From Alitta virens (Eukaryota > Annelida > Polychaeta > Phyllodocida > Nereididae), in assembly GCA_932294295.1 (NCBI GenBank), contig OW028582.1, positions 186,001 through 250,000 of the forward strand: a DNA stretch of 64,000 nucleotides, in the 5' to 3' direction. Position 1 is the stretch's first letter. Every line of letters begins with the position of its first letter. Below, piece after piece: positions 21,971 through 35,300 of the stretch. The notes under the pieces are model-generated. The model was not told the origin of the DNA and did no database searches. It saw only the letters and a program-made list of their open reading frames with translations. The translations under genes were made by a program, and so were the position numbers.

Positions 21971-23890
21971 TTCAAGGGAGCTTGGCTGTTATGTTGAGCA
22001 TATGTGATGTTCAGTATAGTATGATACTTCAATGTTCATCTTTTTGTATTTTATAGCCACGATTTTCAGGACAATTTATTTTGTAATACCCTAACGTGCT
22101 ATTAACAATTGTGATGTCCAACATGTAGCATGTACAATTTTTGTATGTATATAAAGTGTCAAATATCATTTAAGACTTCCGCGTGGCTGTTTTATGAATG
22201 TTGAACTAGTTTCAATCTGTATCATTTAAACAATTTGATATTCATGAATGTCACTTGAAATATATCATGGAGGCATACTGTAAATTCATCATAGATACCT
22301 GCCTCTGCAGTTTTGATATACTAATAATTAATATACTCTCTTTTGTGAATATATGTTTGTTATTACATTGCATGACATTGATACAGATTGTGCTTTTTTG
22401 TGCCATGATTTTCCATATATTTTCATTACAATTAACTATATCATAATTATAGTTCAGATGATTATTAATTTTATATACATGTATATATTTATATATTTAT
22501 AAACTCTTGGGCAATGAGGCCTATAACTCTCATGTAATTTAGCAAAATGTTAAAAATTTTGGATGGTGCAGTAAACCTGGTGCTAGGCATTATATAACAG
22601 CTACTGTGAGATTGTGATTTATTTCATATATTATTATTTTATTTAAATTTTTCAGTATTATGATATTCAGTATTATGAGATGTGTTCACTGTGATGCTAT
22701 AGTATAGAAAATGAGATATATAATATTTGGATCAGTAGTTCTTGAAGTAGTATTTAGTTAGTATATTCAATATATGTAATTTTTATGTCTGTATTAACAA
22801 TGTATTGTGCATTCTATGTACCTCGTTTATGACGAATGGGTCAAAACTGACTCCGTATGGTCAAATAAAAATTTATCTATCTATCTATCTACACTGAATA
22901 TTTTTTATTATTGATTCGTATAAGACTTTAATTTTTGCTAAATGAATTGGTTTATAACGATTTATAATTCTAAGATGGTTATTAAAGAAAAATTTTTATT
23001 TACAGAACATACTTTGTTTTCTATATTGACATTATTTTGAATACCCAGTGTATGGCATTATATCCATGCCAAAACAAACGGGCGTTTATTGCCAATTTCT
23101 TACAAGCAAATCTATATACGGGCGTATAAAAAAAAAAAAATGACGGGCGAGTCGAGCGTAGTCGGGCGTCCAAAAAATAATAATCTAATTCAAAATAAGG
23201 GTAATAAGAATACATAAAATAATTATGAAGGATTATGAAATACAATCACTATGATGTATTAGCTAATATAATAATTAGGATGTATCAACCAATAACCACT
23301 TTGTGTACAAGTATGAGGGCAACAACACCGAGGAGGTGGGGGGGGGGGGGTAGGGTAATCAGTGGCTGATCCCAATTTGTTGTAGTAATTTTGTGATTGG
23401 GTAACTGCAATTGCTGTTCTCTGTGCTTTGCCCCAGCATTGTCATTTGACTATCGCCAAAAGTATATGTTGCATGTGACTTTCTTCAATTTCACATATGA
23501 TGCTTTATGCCCTGATTTCGTACTAAGACTGCAACAAATATGCTTTTCGTTCATGGGTCAATAGCTATACCTGTATACTAAATTATCATAAAGATCAATG
23601 ATTTTTTTTACGAAACTCTGATAAGGTATCTCAAAGGCTATCACACGGGTCTTCATAAGGCTCCTACCCACACTTCAAGGTTTCTTCATATGAAATTGTT
23701 GCTCCCACCAGCCACTATTCAGATTCCAGGGGCCTTTGTTTTCTTTTTATATAATCAACATAATTCAAAGTGGGGGGTGGCTCAGATCTTGTAAAAGATT
23801 TAAAATATAACTATAATACTACTGCTAATAAGAATTTTTAAAGACAACTAGAAAACTCAATTCAATTTCCATAACATTTTATTTGTAAAC
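21971..23890. other. Gene-poor stretch with microsatellite and G tract
   Basis: A possible retroelement 3' tail ends in ATCT repeats at 22872-22892. There is an A tract near 23128 and a 13-bp G tract at about 23338-23350. No gene is supported; the AT-rich open frames have no protein-like features. Confidence 0.4.
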
Positions 23891-23892
23891 AT

Positions 23893-26800
23893 TTAAAAAA
23901 AATTTGGCCATGCAAGTTTAACATGTTTTGTGCTCTCGGCCAGCAAATGTTCTGCCATGTCACTCTTGGCAGCCACACTGTTGCATTCTATGACAGGGCA
24001 CCTTACTGGTCTCTTGTCGCACTTGAGTATGTGCTCCGTTATGGAATACCTGCAAAAAGAAAAGAAGAAGAATATTAATCATTGTTAATTCCTCAATGTG
24101 TTGTATCTTTGCCATTGGTACATTGATGGCATATAATGTTTCCAAAAAATGCTATTATATTATATTATATCCTAATAGTAGGGTGATCCCTTATGTCACT
24201 TATATACCAGCCCCCTGTGACTATAACTACACATAATCCCTTTTACCATTTGAAGTTTGAAAGAGGACACAATCACATAGGAATGCTGTAAGATACATAA
24301 GGTAAATGTTTAGGTTCAAGGCAAAGAAATAAGCATAGAATATGAATAACAAGAGAAATAAGTAAAGAAAAAAAAATCATGTATAATGCATGTGTATAAT
24401 TAAGAGCCCTATGCGTCTATAGCTCATCTTTAAGTAGGTAAAGAAGAGGTTGTATGCAGGGAGGCTGCAGTGCCAAAATAACCCGCCATGGCATTAGCAA
24501 TTTAGCAAAGATAACAATCAGAAAGTAAACGAGAAAGAAAGAAAAAAAAACTGTACCATTTATTCACATGCTGTATACAAGGTAGGGAAATGGAGGAAAA
24601 GACGGATGTTGCTTAATTTCTTTCATATATTAGTTAAGAGTACTTGACATGTTTTACTTGTTGATGGCCTATACATTTAAGGGAAAACTGAAGTACTAAT
24701 TCTACAGTTACTATTTGTATGTATCTCATATTTGGTAGCTGTTAAGAGCATTCTCTGCAAACTTGAGGCAAATCCATTCAGTCCGTTTTATTTTATAACA
24801 AGATTAACAGCCTAAAAATTGATATTTTTTGTACCAATTTTAGCATGACATTTTGTAAGTTGATGGGATATAATTGATTAAGTTCAATACATTTTGCTAA
24901 TAATTTGATATTTCAAACTAACATTTTCTAATGTACATTAAGTCTCTGGGTGTGGCAGTTTATGGCACAAATTCATGGTATTATATGTTCTTCATATCAT
25001 TCGAGGCCATTGTGAAAGTTCCTTATGATTACAGGGAAGTGTCCTGAGCGTTATGCCTCATTGTCAATGCTACTGGTATAGGCTATCTGTCCTGGTACAC
25101 TTACTTGTATGAATAGATTTCAAACGTCAAAATTCAATGTTTATGTTAAAAAATATATGTTTTAGTTTATAGTTTCCAAAGTATGAATTGTGTCTTAAAT
25201 AACGCCTCAGAAAAAGGTAATTGTCATTTAGTTACAATGAGTTACACAAGTGTAAATGCAAATCAAGGAGGGACTAATTGCATTGAGCGAGAATAGTTTA
25301 TATAATATCTACTAAGTGGCAGCAGCAGTCTATTGAGATGTGAGCATTGAATTGAGGATTTATAAGGCATTAGTTCACACCATATCCCCTAGGTGTCAGC
25401 AGCAGTAAATTTTATTTTGCTTACCAATATTTTTATTTTTATTATACACCATGACCTCTAACTTATTACGCATGTGTGTGAATAAACATATCCAAAGAAA
25501 TTAAATACATAGTTCAGCGAAATGTTTAAATGATAAAGGACATTATTTGTTCAATAGGCCTACATAAGCTTACATAATACCACTGCATGATTTAATTTTA
25601 AAATCCAACAGAGCAGCAGCAAAGATTGCATTTACCATGGAGTCACTAGTGAATCTAGTCATTTACAAATGGTCACTAAGATGGACAGACAAACGGCTAG
25701 ACAGCTAGCTTTCCTAGACAGCTAGCTAGGTAAACAGGACAGACAGATATACAGACAGATAGATAGACAGACAGATAGATAGATAGATACAGTATGACTC
25801 ATATGGAATAGTCCATGTTTCGCAATTAATTATAGCAAAACACCCCCAAAAGCCGATCAAGTGGTGCAATGTTGATAGACATTCCTGACTTATTGGCTAT
25901 AATTAATTTGTGGCTGGTGTCGGCCTGCAGTGGCTGGTCACGGTTCCTTGCCCCTGGTCACGGATATCAGAGGAGTGGGCTGCCGTGGATGGTGGTCAGC
26001 AGTTTGCCCTTATCGGCAACATGTGTTTCTTGTCAGTCTTGGATTTCAGTTCACTTCCCTTGTCACCCAGGAGACTTCAAACAAAGGGGTAAAATCTTGA
26101 AAGAAATGTTTCTTCCAAGGTAAACTGCATGACTTCAATAATGTAGAATGAACTCTTGAAATATGCTCAGTTCTGTTAAGCACAGACATATGATTATACA
26201 GTACATAAGTCAGCCCCATGTGAATCTTTTTTTTTCTCTCTCTAACTTCTTTCAAATTTGATTATACAATTTACCTTGATATGGTTTTCTAATGTCTGAT
26301 GAGTAGTTCTGAGAAATGTAATGAAAATGTATAACAAGCTTTTTCAGAAAGGGAAAATTGTGCAAGTGACTCTCTTCTGCAGCAATGACCAGTCAGCACT
26401 AATAACCCTCCCCCCCCCCCCTTCCACCCCCATGGCCTTGCATGGTGGCGGTCATAGTCGATTGCTCCAGACCAGATCAAAGAAATGCTTAATTAGTCTC
26501 TGTAGTTTTCTAATTTTCTAATTATACAGCAATGACTCACTGTTTGTTGGTTGCTTTCATTATTTAGATCATGAGCATTTCCAGAGTTATGAAAAATGGT
26601 CATTCAACTAAAATAGTGTAAGATAAAACAAAGCCTGGTGTTGTGGGTCTCACATATGATATATATTGCTGTATTCTCATTTGCTGGTATTAATGTTTCT
26701 CCATAAATTTCACATTTAAAAAACACATTTAATTGCATTTCACATATCTACAATAATCCTAAAATATTGTTTATAATGCCAACACATGTTATTAAATAAG

Positions 26801-29800
26801 GGCTTTGGTGCAGCCAATATATAATTGACTGACTGACTGCTCATTGTCTGACTAAACGCTGTATTAATAATGCTAGCTTAGATTATTGAATAAGAGCTTT
26901 AGTGCAGTCAATCTTAAGGCTGGCTGACTGACCGAGTGAATGCTAGAGCATATTATCAAATAAGGGTTTTGGTGCAGTCAACTAGGTCATGATGGTAGAG
27001 GGTAGGTCAGTATCCGAGAAGGGGAGGGGGGAGTCAAAGAAGCGTGGCCTGATTAGGGCAAACTATTTCTAGGTCATTTTGCACCAAGCAGTTGTTTGGT
27101 CAACCTCATTGTAAACATAAATAGTACACATGGATTTACCATTAGATGGATGACATGCGGATAATAGTCATCAGCCATATTGTGTCACTGAATCTCAAGT
27201 GAAGAAACCCCAAGTAAGTGGAGAAGAAGTATTTTTTTGGGGAAATAGTGTAGTTTGCTAGTTCACAGCAAGCTTACAGGCCTTAAAGTTGGATGATTAA
27301 ATAGTATTGATGGATTGTATGCAGGAAATGTGTTAATTGTTTGTCACTTGCTGTTCATGACTAACTGGAGTGTCATATCATTCTTTCATCCATCCATTCA
27401 GACAGTAGCTATAGCCAGTCTATAGTCAGTTGAGCCAAGGAGACCATTAATGTTGGTTGCTAGTCAGTCACAAAATAAGTCAGTCAGTCACTGGTTTCTG
27501 TTTCTGTCTTTGCCGTTGCCATAGCAACCATTTGTCATGATGAAGAGCTATTGTAAATATAGTTGAATTTAAAGTTAACACCGGCTGCCTTAATTGATCA
27601 TTTACAGTAAGACTAAGAAATTATATTACTTTTATAAAGTTTACATTGCATTAAATTTCAACATTATTTGTAATGTTACGTTGCAAAAATATCTATCTAT
27701 CTATCTATCTATCTATTTCTATCCATCTATCTATCTATCTATCTGTATATATATATATATCTATCTATCTACCTACCTATCTATCTAACTACCTATCTAA
27801 CTATCTATATTTCTACCTATAAAAAAAAGGTCAAAGTAGCCTTAAAAAAAAAATAGAATGCAGACAGGTCGGAAATTATGTGGTCTTAATTGATGGAAGT
27901 GGACTTTCATAATATAATTGTGAGCTTTTGTGACACTGTGTTTATAGAGAGGTGGTCTTATTGGTGAGATTTTATATATATGGCGATCGTTAAAGATTAC
28001 ATAACTTTATACAAACGCACAAAAATTGCATGATATCATTTATCGATGTAATGCTCTTTCGCCGTAATGAAGGGCAGTAGAATCACAAACTTGGTGTAAT
28101 ATGTTTGCCAAAAGTACGAGGAGGGGGGGGGGGGGGAGTGTTTTCAGAAGAACAGATTATATCTCGTGTTTGTTTACACGGTTTATTTTGCGGTGTTTTT
28201 AATGTTGTGAATTGAGAGGGTTGACTGTTAAATTAATTTCTTTCCTTTCATTGTCGGCCTTTTGCTCCATGAAAGATAACTTTTGGTATTTAAATTTATT
28301 GATGATATAGATATCTTGGGGTCTACTAATCACATTGCAATGAAATTAACATGGTCGTAATCTAGGAAATGAGAGCTCTCCCATAAAAATAGTGTCACTT
28401 CAATCAAATGAAGATGGAGAAAAATTATTGTTGTAACTCAACTCTTCCAGAATCAGTGCCACTTTGATCTAACAATGCATAATCGAGGACAGTGATGAAA
28501 GAGTTGCGGTGGTATCAGTCTCAGCCCCCTCTATGCAATTAAACCCTGATAATATCTATATTTAAAGTAGCTAACATAACATTGATAATTTTGTGCAACT
28601 AAACAATGAAGATGAAATTAAGACATTCATGAAATCAAAAGAGCCTGGGTTTTTTAAATCCCTTTGAAAAATTCTTGTGAATATTGATGCCTAATAAATG
28701 TTTGAGTTATCATCCATCTTCAGACATGACACATGTTGAACATCACTCTGAGAGTCTCTGGATTATAAGCTTTTGTATACTATATCTTCTATCTTGTATA
28801 CTTTATGTTTTCATCACCTATGTTTTAGATCATTTGTTATGGATAATGCTGTAAGATGTATATATATATCGAGATAACAAGATTTCACTCTACATTAAAA
28901 ACTGTATATCATTATGTTGCTATTGTATTTTAACAAATCTTTATTGCAGCTGTAACCTAGTTATATTTACTACTTTTCTCCTATTCCTTAATTGTTACTT
29001 TGTATTTTCTGTTCACATTGCGACACATATGTCATGAATGACATGAAGCTGTCTAATAAAAGATATATGTATATATATATATGAGAATATTGACGGGAAA
29101 AAAAGGTGTTTAAAATATTGAGAACATGGACAATTACTCTTCAGGTACGGATATAGAAATTTTGATTAGGGTTGGAGGGGGAGGAGGGGATCATTGAGTT
29201 ATTAGCCGTCATGATGGAGACCGGTGTCCGTGCATTATGCCATGTATATGTTTAGTTATACTAAAATAATTACATGTTTACCATTGTCATTAAAACATGG
29301 ACATATTTCTGAGTATTATTGGAATCTGTAAGGCATAGAAAAAATGTATTTCCCTACCGATTTACTTGGGCATCACAGAGCCAGCACATTATTTTACAGT
29401 TGGCTCGGTGCTTATAGCCCTTGTCTTCTCCGTCACAGCCCTCACAATGCATGGGCCTATACAGACATTCCTGTTAATAAATGAAAATCACAAATACAGT
29501 TAATATAATAAAACATGTGAATATATCACTTTGACTCTAAATGTAGGTAAACGCACACATGTTCATTATGTACCTGAATGTGTCCATCGAGTTCCTGGCG
29601 AGGCTGCTCCCAACCGCATCCATTTGGGCAGTCCACAATGACCCTACCACACGCTTTTTCGTGCATTGCAGTTTCTGGGGCATTTGCACTTGTGCCACAA
29701 CCTGAACACTTCAAGATCGCATCCTGCCAGATGTACTGGAGTTGTCGAGCCTCGGTGACCTGCTCCTTCATGTAGGGCCCTCCACGGCACACAGGGCACC

Positions 29801-32374
29801 TGAATTTGGTTTCCAGCCAGTGGCAGATACAGTCTTTACAGAATGCATGCTGACAAGAAGGCAGTTGATGGGGGGCTGCCATAAGGACATGGCTGAAATA
29901 TTAATGAAACAAGTATTAGAAATAAAAGGTTTGCCTAGGTAACTGAACACTTCTACGAATAAGCCTAAATCCTCTCGAAGTTTCTTTGAGTTCTGTACTG
30001 ACTCCTGTTATCAGGGGTGACTGTCATTTAAATGGCCTGTGGACCATTGGAAAGAAATTTTATTTAAATCAAAGCATTCAGATAAACCTCTAAATGGTTA
30101 TTCCAAGAACAAATTCTGTAAACAAACATTATAATAATTCAATATGTTTATACACAATTTCAATATATTTACATGATACATAATAGTTTCGTGAAACAAA
30201 CATATATTTTTCCACAGAATTTTAAACTCAAGTTCAGAGTCTGCTCGTATGTAATTTTAATCTTGCTGAAGACAAAATACATTTTATGATAATCTGTGTA
30301 GGATATTTATGAATTAAATTCAGAATTGTTTAATACATTAACAGAATCCCTGTGTCTCTTCTTTGCTTAGATCCTGCTTCTTTATTGGTTGAACTAATGA
30401 TAGTAAACATGTTAAACCAATTAGAGGTGCTGTGACCTGGTGGCCAAGGTGTTCGCCTGCAAAGTGCTAGGTTCTAGCCCCACCCATGGCATGGAGGAAC
30501 TGAGCAGATCATACGTAACTCTTTGCTCCACTCCACCCAGGTGCACTTGGCTACTGTAGAATGCTTGAACAGAGAAATGCTGTAATTGGCTACATGTTGC
30601 ATGCTGCATGTCTACTCACCAGGGAGTGGAGAAAGGCTCAAGCTTTAGCCGGCCTGCTAAGATTGTAATTGTTATAGTCGGTTGAGCTCATCCACGACTA
30701 TAACAGACTCTAAACACAGACATTTATTATTTACATATGCATTATATTTACATTTATTTAATTGCAAAGTTCATGTTGTAAAATACAAAATTTCCAGCAT
30801 TATTTATACAAATTGAGCTCATAGAATGCCATGTTTGATTTGTTTATTCTACCTTTGTAATGGTTAGGTGGCTTTCTGTGTGATTTTGGTCATGTGACGG
30901 ACCACATAATTTGAATACCACCATCCCCCCCCCCCCAAGACCCTTCTAGATATCTATATCTCATACTCCCATGCAGCTTGTCAGGGTGCTATATCTTGGC
31001 CTACGTATTATGTATTATTAGGCCTTATCCACGGTGGTGTATTATGGAGGCCCCGCCCCCCCCCCCCCAAAAAAAAGGAAAGAAAAATAATTAAAGACGG
31101 AAGAGGGAGTACCTTTGCCAATTAGTCACAGGTCTATAAATACAATGCCATATGTTTATCTTTGAAACAAGTATGGCCGTATTATTTAATTGTAATACCC
31201 GAAGGCTCTGAAACCTGAATCTTCATATATACCTTGATTTTAAACAATCATTTTCTGAATATTTTTATAGAAAAATAGCAAATCTTTGCCACTACTCATT
31301 CATCCCATAGAAGTGTTTTCAAAATAATTCAGGGTTAACCACATAACTTGGACGCAGACCCAGGACATAGACTCCATTGTCAAGTGGGGGATGAGCTATA
31401 TATGTATATTTTCCCCCGCTCCACGTTTTTCCATTCCATTCCGTTCCACATTTTACAGACGCCCGCGCTGCCAACATGAAAAGGCCTATGTTAAGAACTG
31501 TGTCATCCTTACAGAAACTAATTTATATCTCTCTATATATTGATACACTGTAGCCATCCAATATACCCTTCAGTCATCCAACAAATTATTGTTGTACAAC
31601 ATACACCCATGCTGCATGACAATGATTGTTGGAATGGAAAATATAATCATGCTTATATTTTCTACAAAATATTTGCATTTTTTACATATTGCTTTTTTTT
31701 TTTTGTCATTCTTCACAAGTCAAGGTGACTGCTGGCGTTTAAGTGATAGCCAAAGACAGCGACATTTGCCAGCAGGAAAATGTTATTACACATGTATTAG
31801 CATAAATTTATCATATGTTTAGCATACTTTTATTATTTATCTATTCAATTTTCACTATATTTTTATGGGCTAATCACTATTGTCAATGAATAGTGCCCGG
31901 GGGCACTAGTAGTTTAATTAATGTATCACAGAAATTACAAGTTTTATCTACTTATTTATAATTTCTCATTTTTCTGTGGGCATTATCTGCTAGTTTTACT
32001 TAATAGGGAAAAAAGTAAATGACTCATAGGACCTACATATTGATAATTCCGTGAAATACTATAATATAACAGCTTTTTTTATTTCTTCTGTAATACTAAA
32101 GATTCATAAAATTGTAAAATTTAGATATCTTCCATCTCATAAAAGTTAAATGTATGTAGGCTACATGTGGCACCGTCTATAATCACTCAACGGTAGCACT
32201 TTCAAGTACTTTAAAACGTCATTGAATATGTTTTAATTTGGTGACCTACATAATTATGTATTTCTTTTTAAACTTACTGCAAGAGTTTTGACTGATTATG
32301 TCATAATCCGAATCTTTAATGTAGACTTACCAAATAGGGCATTTCATCCATTGTCGAATTCTCTCTTCCTCCAT
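23893..32374 (-). CDS. RING finger / TRAF-type zinc-finger protein, four coding exons, 210 aa
   Basis: Coding exons on the minus strand: 32374-32331, 29892-29574, 29470-29358 and 24049-23893. The lengths sum to 633 nt with every junction in phase. The protein begins MEEERIRQWMKCPIC and has a complete C3HC4 RING: C12, C15, C28, H30, C33, C36, C47, C50. It continues with cysteine/histidine modules of TRAF type: DCPNGCGWEQPRQELDGHIQ, then MHCEGCDGEDKGYKHRANC, then EHILKCDKRPVRCPVIECNS with a closing H. The domain order matches RING-TRAF-type E3 ubiquitin ligases, but no TRAF-C/MATH domain or coiled coil follows before the stop. A splice acceptor at 32388 shows there is an upstream untranslated exon. 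The weakest junction is the exon 3 donor (TCG/GTAGGG). A better-looking donor 8 bp earlier (CAA/GTAAAT) breaks the frame, and reading straight on gives a stop at 29354, so a shorter 3-exon form is possible. Confidence 0.8.
25636..25659. mobile_element. 24-bp palindromic element, copy 1
   Basis: CATGGAGTCACTAGTGA followed by ATCTAGT. The left arm is intact and the right arm diverged (expected GACTCCATG). It is flanked by perfect 7-bp direct repeats CATTTAC at 25629-25635 and 25660-25666. Confidence 0.75.
27690..27812. repeat. TATC microsatellite
   Basis: Interrupted ATCT/ACCT/TATA tetranucleotide and dinucleotide tract of about 120 bp. Confidence 0.9.
28985..29075 (+). repeat. Retroelement-like 3' tail (copy A)
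   Basis: TTCACATTGCGACA, then TCATGAATGACATGAAGCTG, then TCTAATAAAAG and a TA-rich tail. A related tail occurs at 42950-43005 (TCATGAATGACATCAAGTTG). Two copies of the same tail followed by A/T-rich simple sequence suggest a non-LTR retroelement family. Confidence 0.45.
29893..32330. other. Intron 1 of the RING gene
   Basis: Contains the SINE at 30425, C tracts near 30925 and 31056, and otherwise AT-rich sequence. No other exon was seen. Confidence 0.5.
30425..30705 (+). repeat. tRNA-derived SINE
   Basis: A-box TGGCCAAGGTG (about 30441) and B-box GGTTCTAGCCC (about 30470) are spaced as in a tRNA gene (GTGGCCAAGGTGTTCGCCTG). A ~200-bp unrelated body with GC content above its surroundings follows. 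The sequence upstream of the boxes (GAGGTGCTGTGACC) resembles a tRNA 5' side. The 3' end is not sharply defined. Confidence 0.65.
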
Positions 32375-32387
32375 ATTGCTGATATCA

Positions 32388-35300
32388 CTGAGAAAAAAAC
32401 GTGTCTGATTTTGGAGAGAAATAAATTGTAATTGGCAAGTTTCTCTATTGAAAAGGTAATTCTGAGGGGGGGGGGGGGGTGTTGGGATGAGAATCAACTC
32501 ATTCAAGTTCTATTACAGTAGTATAAAGTAACTTGTGGTACTTTGAAATGCACAGGCCCAGATGGAAGTTGTAAAATTTGATCAACTACCTCTTTGTTTT
32601 CAGTATTCAGTGTAAATTGACCATGCATGTTTAATTAGCCCTCTTTGTTCATATATCAAATCTTAATTCTAATAATAATGCTTACCATTAGGTTTCCCTT
32701 ATTATTAACAATTAAAAGGTAGACAGCTAGATAGCTAGATAGCTTGATAGAGTGTTAGATAGATAGATAGATAGATATATACAGATGTTTAGATAATTAA
32801 TGCAGATTGTAAGCGGTTATGCAGTAGATTATAATTTTCACTTTGGCTAAACTTTCAGCACAGAATGTTACTTTGTCTGAACTTCCACACGCAATTTTTA
32901 TTTTTTCTGTTGTCATCAACAAATATTGAAACCAGACAATACATAATACCCAGAGATGTGAGACCCCTCTAAATTGTGTCATTCTACCCTCTTGTTGCAA
33001 TAGTCTAACCTCTTTTCTTGTGGAGTTTCTATTCTTTAAAATATAGAAAAGATGGGATTTTAAACTTGCTTGATGTATATAGTATATACAAATGATGTAA
33101 TTTAAATAAATTACCAAAATGTAAATTTACTTTTTTCCCCTATTTTTTTTAGTACTACTGATATATTTAAGAACTGACCGGCATTAAGATGCTACATATA
33201 TCACACATAGGGGAATCAGTTTTCTTTAAAAACAACAAATTTCGCACGATTTCGCACTAACCACTCATATATTGTTTAAATACTTGATATGTTATCTTTT
33301 AACTACCCAGGACAAATTCACCAAAGCAATCCCACTTGAGTTATGAGAGTGTTAAGAACAAGCATTTTAATCCATTTAAATGCGACTTTTTTATCTAAAT
33401 TTGTGTGTAACTTGGCTTAGAATTGTCATATTTTCATGGGAAAAATATTAAAATGATGTCCAATTTGAGAGAGATTTCAATGAATTCTAGAGATTGTGAT
33501 TGAGACAGTTGTTTTCATTTGGGTGCATGGGTTCTAGCGGGGTTCTCTACCAGGAAAAAGTGGGGGTTAATAACGCCAAATTTGAAGAAACATAGGCAAA
33601 TCCAATGCTATTCTAGGGGAGTTAATGACCAGAAAGTCATATAATTATCGAATTATGTGTGACCAAAAGAGTTTCCACTCCTTCTACTCTTGTCTCCATG
33701 GTATAACGACTGATCACAAAAGAAGGTGTCGGATGGGGTAAAGTCATTGCAATATCATCACTTCCAGTTAAGGGGAGGATATAAAAGTAGCATTGAAATA
33801 TGAGGCAAACATGTCCTCAAGCTATTTGTATAGAAGAAGTTAGAAGAGGGGTGGAAAACTCGGCTACTGACTTAATGACATTATAACACTGCAAGTCAGG
33901 GTGTGCAACTCAACTCAACTCCCCCTGCAAGTTTATATTTTCGTAATTAATATTGAATGTAAAATCTACGATTTTGTGGCTCTGAGCAGGGGCAATGGGG
34001 GCGACAGCTTCCGGTGAAGGGTGAGGGCAAAAGTTTCTGGTAAGCATAAAATTCACTTTTAAGATTGGGACCTATCATTTCAAATAAGCTATTGATTGCG
34101 GCATTATACTATTCACATGCAAAATTAAATCATGTAACAAAGACATTAATCGAGCTAATATTTCTATATGTGAAAATCATTGAGAAATTTCTGAATAATA
34201 TTATAACATGGAGTCAAAACAGAATGATTATATCAAGATAAGCTGGTGAAAATTTGGGAAAAATAGTTTATGTCATTATTGTCATATCCTTGTTATATAC
34301 ATGAATATTTATGTACTTGAAGACCGAGTTGCAGACACTGGGCAGTTACCTCGCCTTATGCAATAGCTTGGAAGGGGGGTCAATCAGCCACCCCCTCTAC
34401 CTTAATGGTTGGTTGAACAGAGTAGTCAGTCTAAGTTGTACCTAAAAATATAGTTTAGGGATTCCCGTAATGATGTCACTTTCGCGCAGTCATCAGATTT
34501 AAAACAAATTAAGTTCCAATTGGCTGGAATTAATTTGGGAATAAAAGGAAAACACAACTCGTCCCAGATCTATTTGACAGATCACACTGAGGGTGAGATA
34601 ATATCTGTAGGATACAATTTATATTTCACAAATTCTTTTCAGACAGATTATTATAGAAAAAAAGCAAAGAATGAAAAGAAAAGGGTAATGAGATGTCAAG
34701 GGATAGATATTGCACTCATAATAAACTTCAAACAACAAAAGAAGTGTGAAAATTTGAATGACAATGATTCAAATACTTTAACAGTAGTATTTCATGCATG
34801 TAGAAATTGTAGGTATAAAAGATCTCAGCTGTTGAGCTTTCGGAAAAATTACATATAATATGCATATGAAATTTTTATCATTTTTCTACTGATCATGATA
34901 ACAAATATGACTATTAATAGCAATAAAACTTTCTGGCTCAAATGCTTTGTCATGTTTGTGTTGATGGTATTGTGTTGGAATAGAAAATAAAAATACTTTA
35001 CAAAGCTAGAATCACCCTGTATCACCAATTTAGCACCCAACATTCCGACACAATGGTACACAGTGGATCATTAAAGTCACCAATATATCATATATAATTC
35101 TGATCCACTATGTATTGATCCATTGTGTCCCACCGGTCCCTCAATTAGAAATTTGGATGGCTTCTTCTAATTAAAGGCAAAGAATGATAACAAAATGCTT
35201 CATTTAGTTTTCTGATTTATCTTTCACGTCATGCATCTTGACCTTTGTAATACATTCTTCGTATCCTTTGATCTACAGGGATTCGTTAAATTTTTTTTTT

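Larger units (their letters stand above)
24100..29340. other. Large intron of the RING gene, repeat-rich
   Basis: Holds GATA/GACA microsatellites (25680-25792), a TATC microsatellite (27690-27810), C and G tracts (26409-26421, 28122-28137), one 24-bp palindromic element (25636) and a LINE-like 3' tail (about 28990-29070). A slightly GC-richer block at 25915-26125 has open + frames, but they lack recognisable motifs and I do not call a gene. Confidence 0.5.

Noticed and set aside
25869..26123. GC-richer block with plus-strand open frames
   Set aside because: No start context, domain or fitting splice partner; the minus strand is full of stops, so it is not an exon of the RING gene either.
30421..30609. 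62-codon minus-strand open frame
   Set aside because: Lies across a tRNA-derived SINE on the opposite strand.
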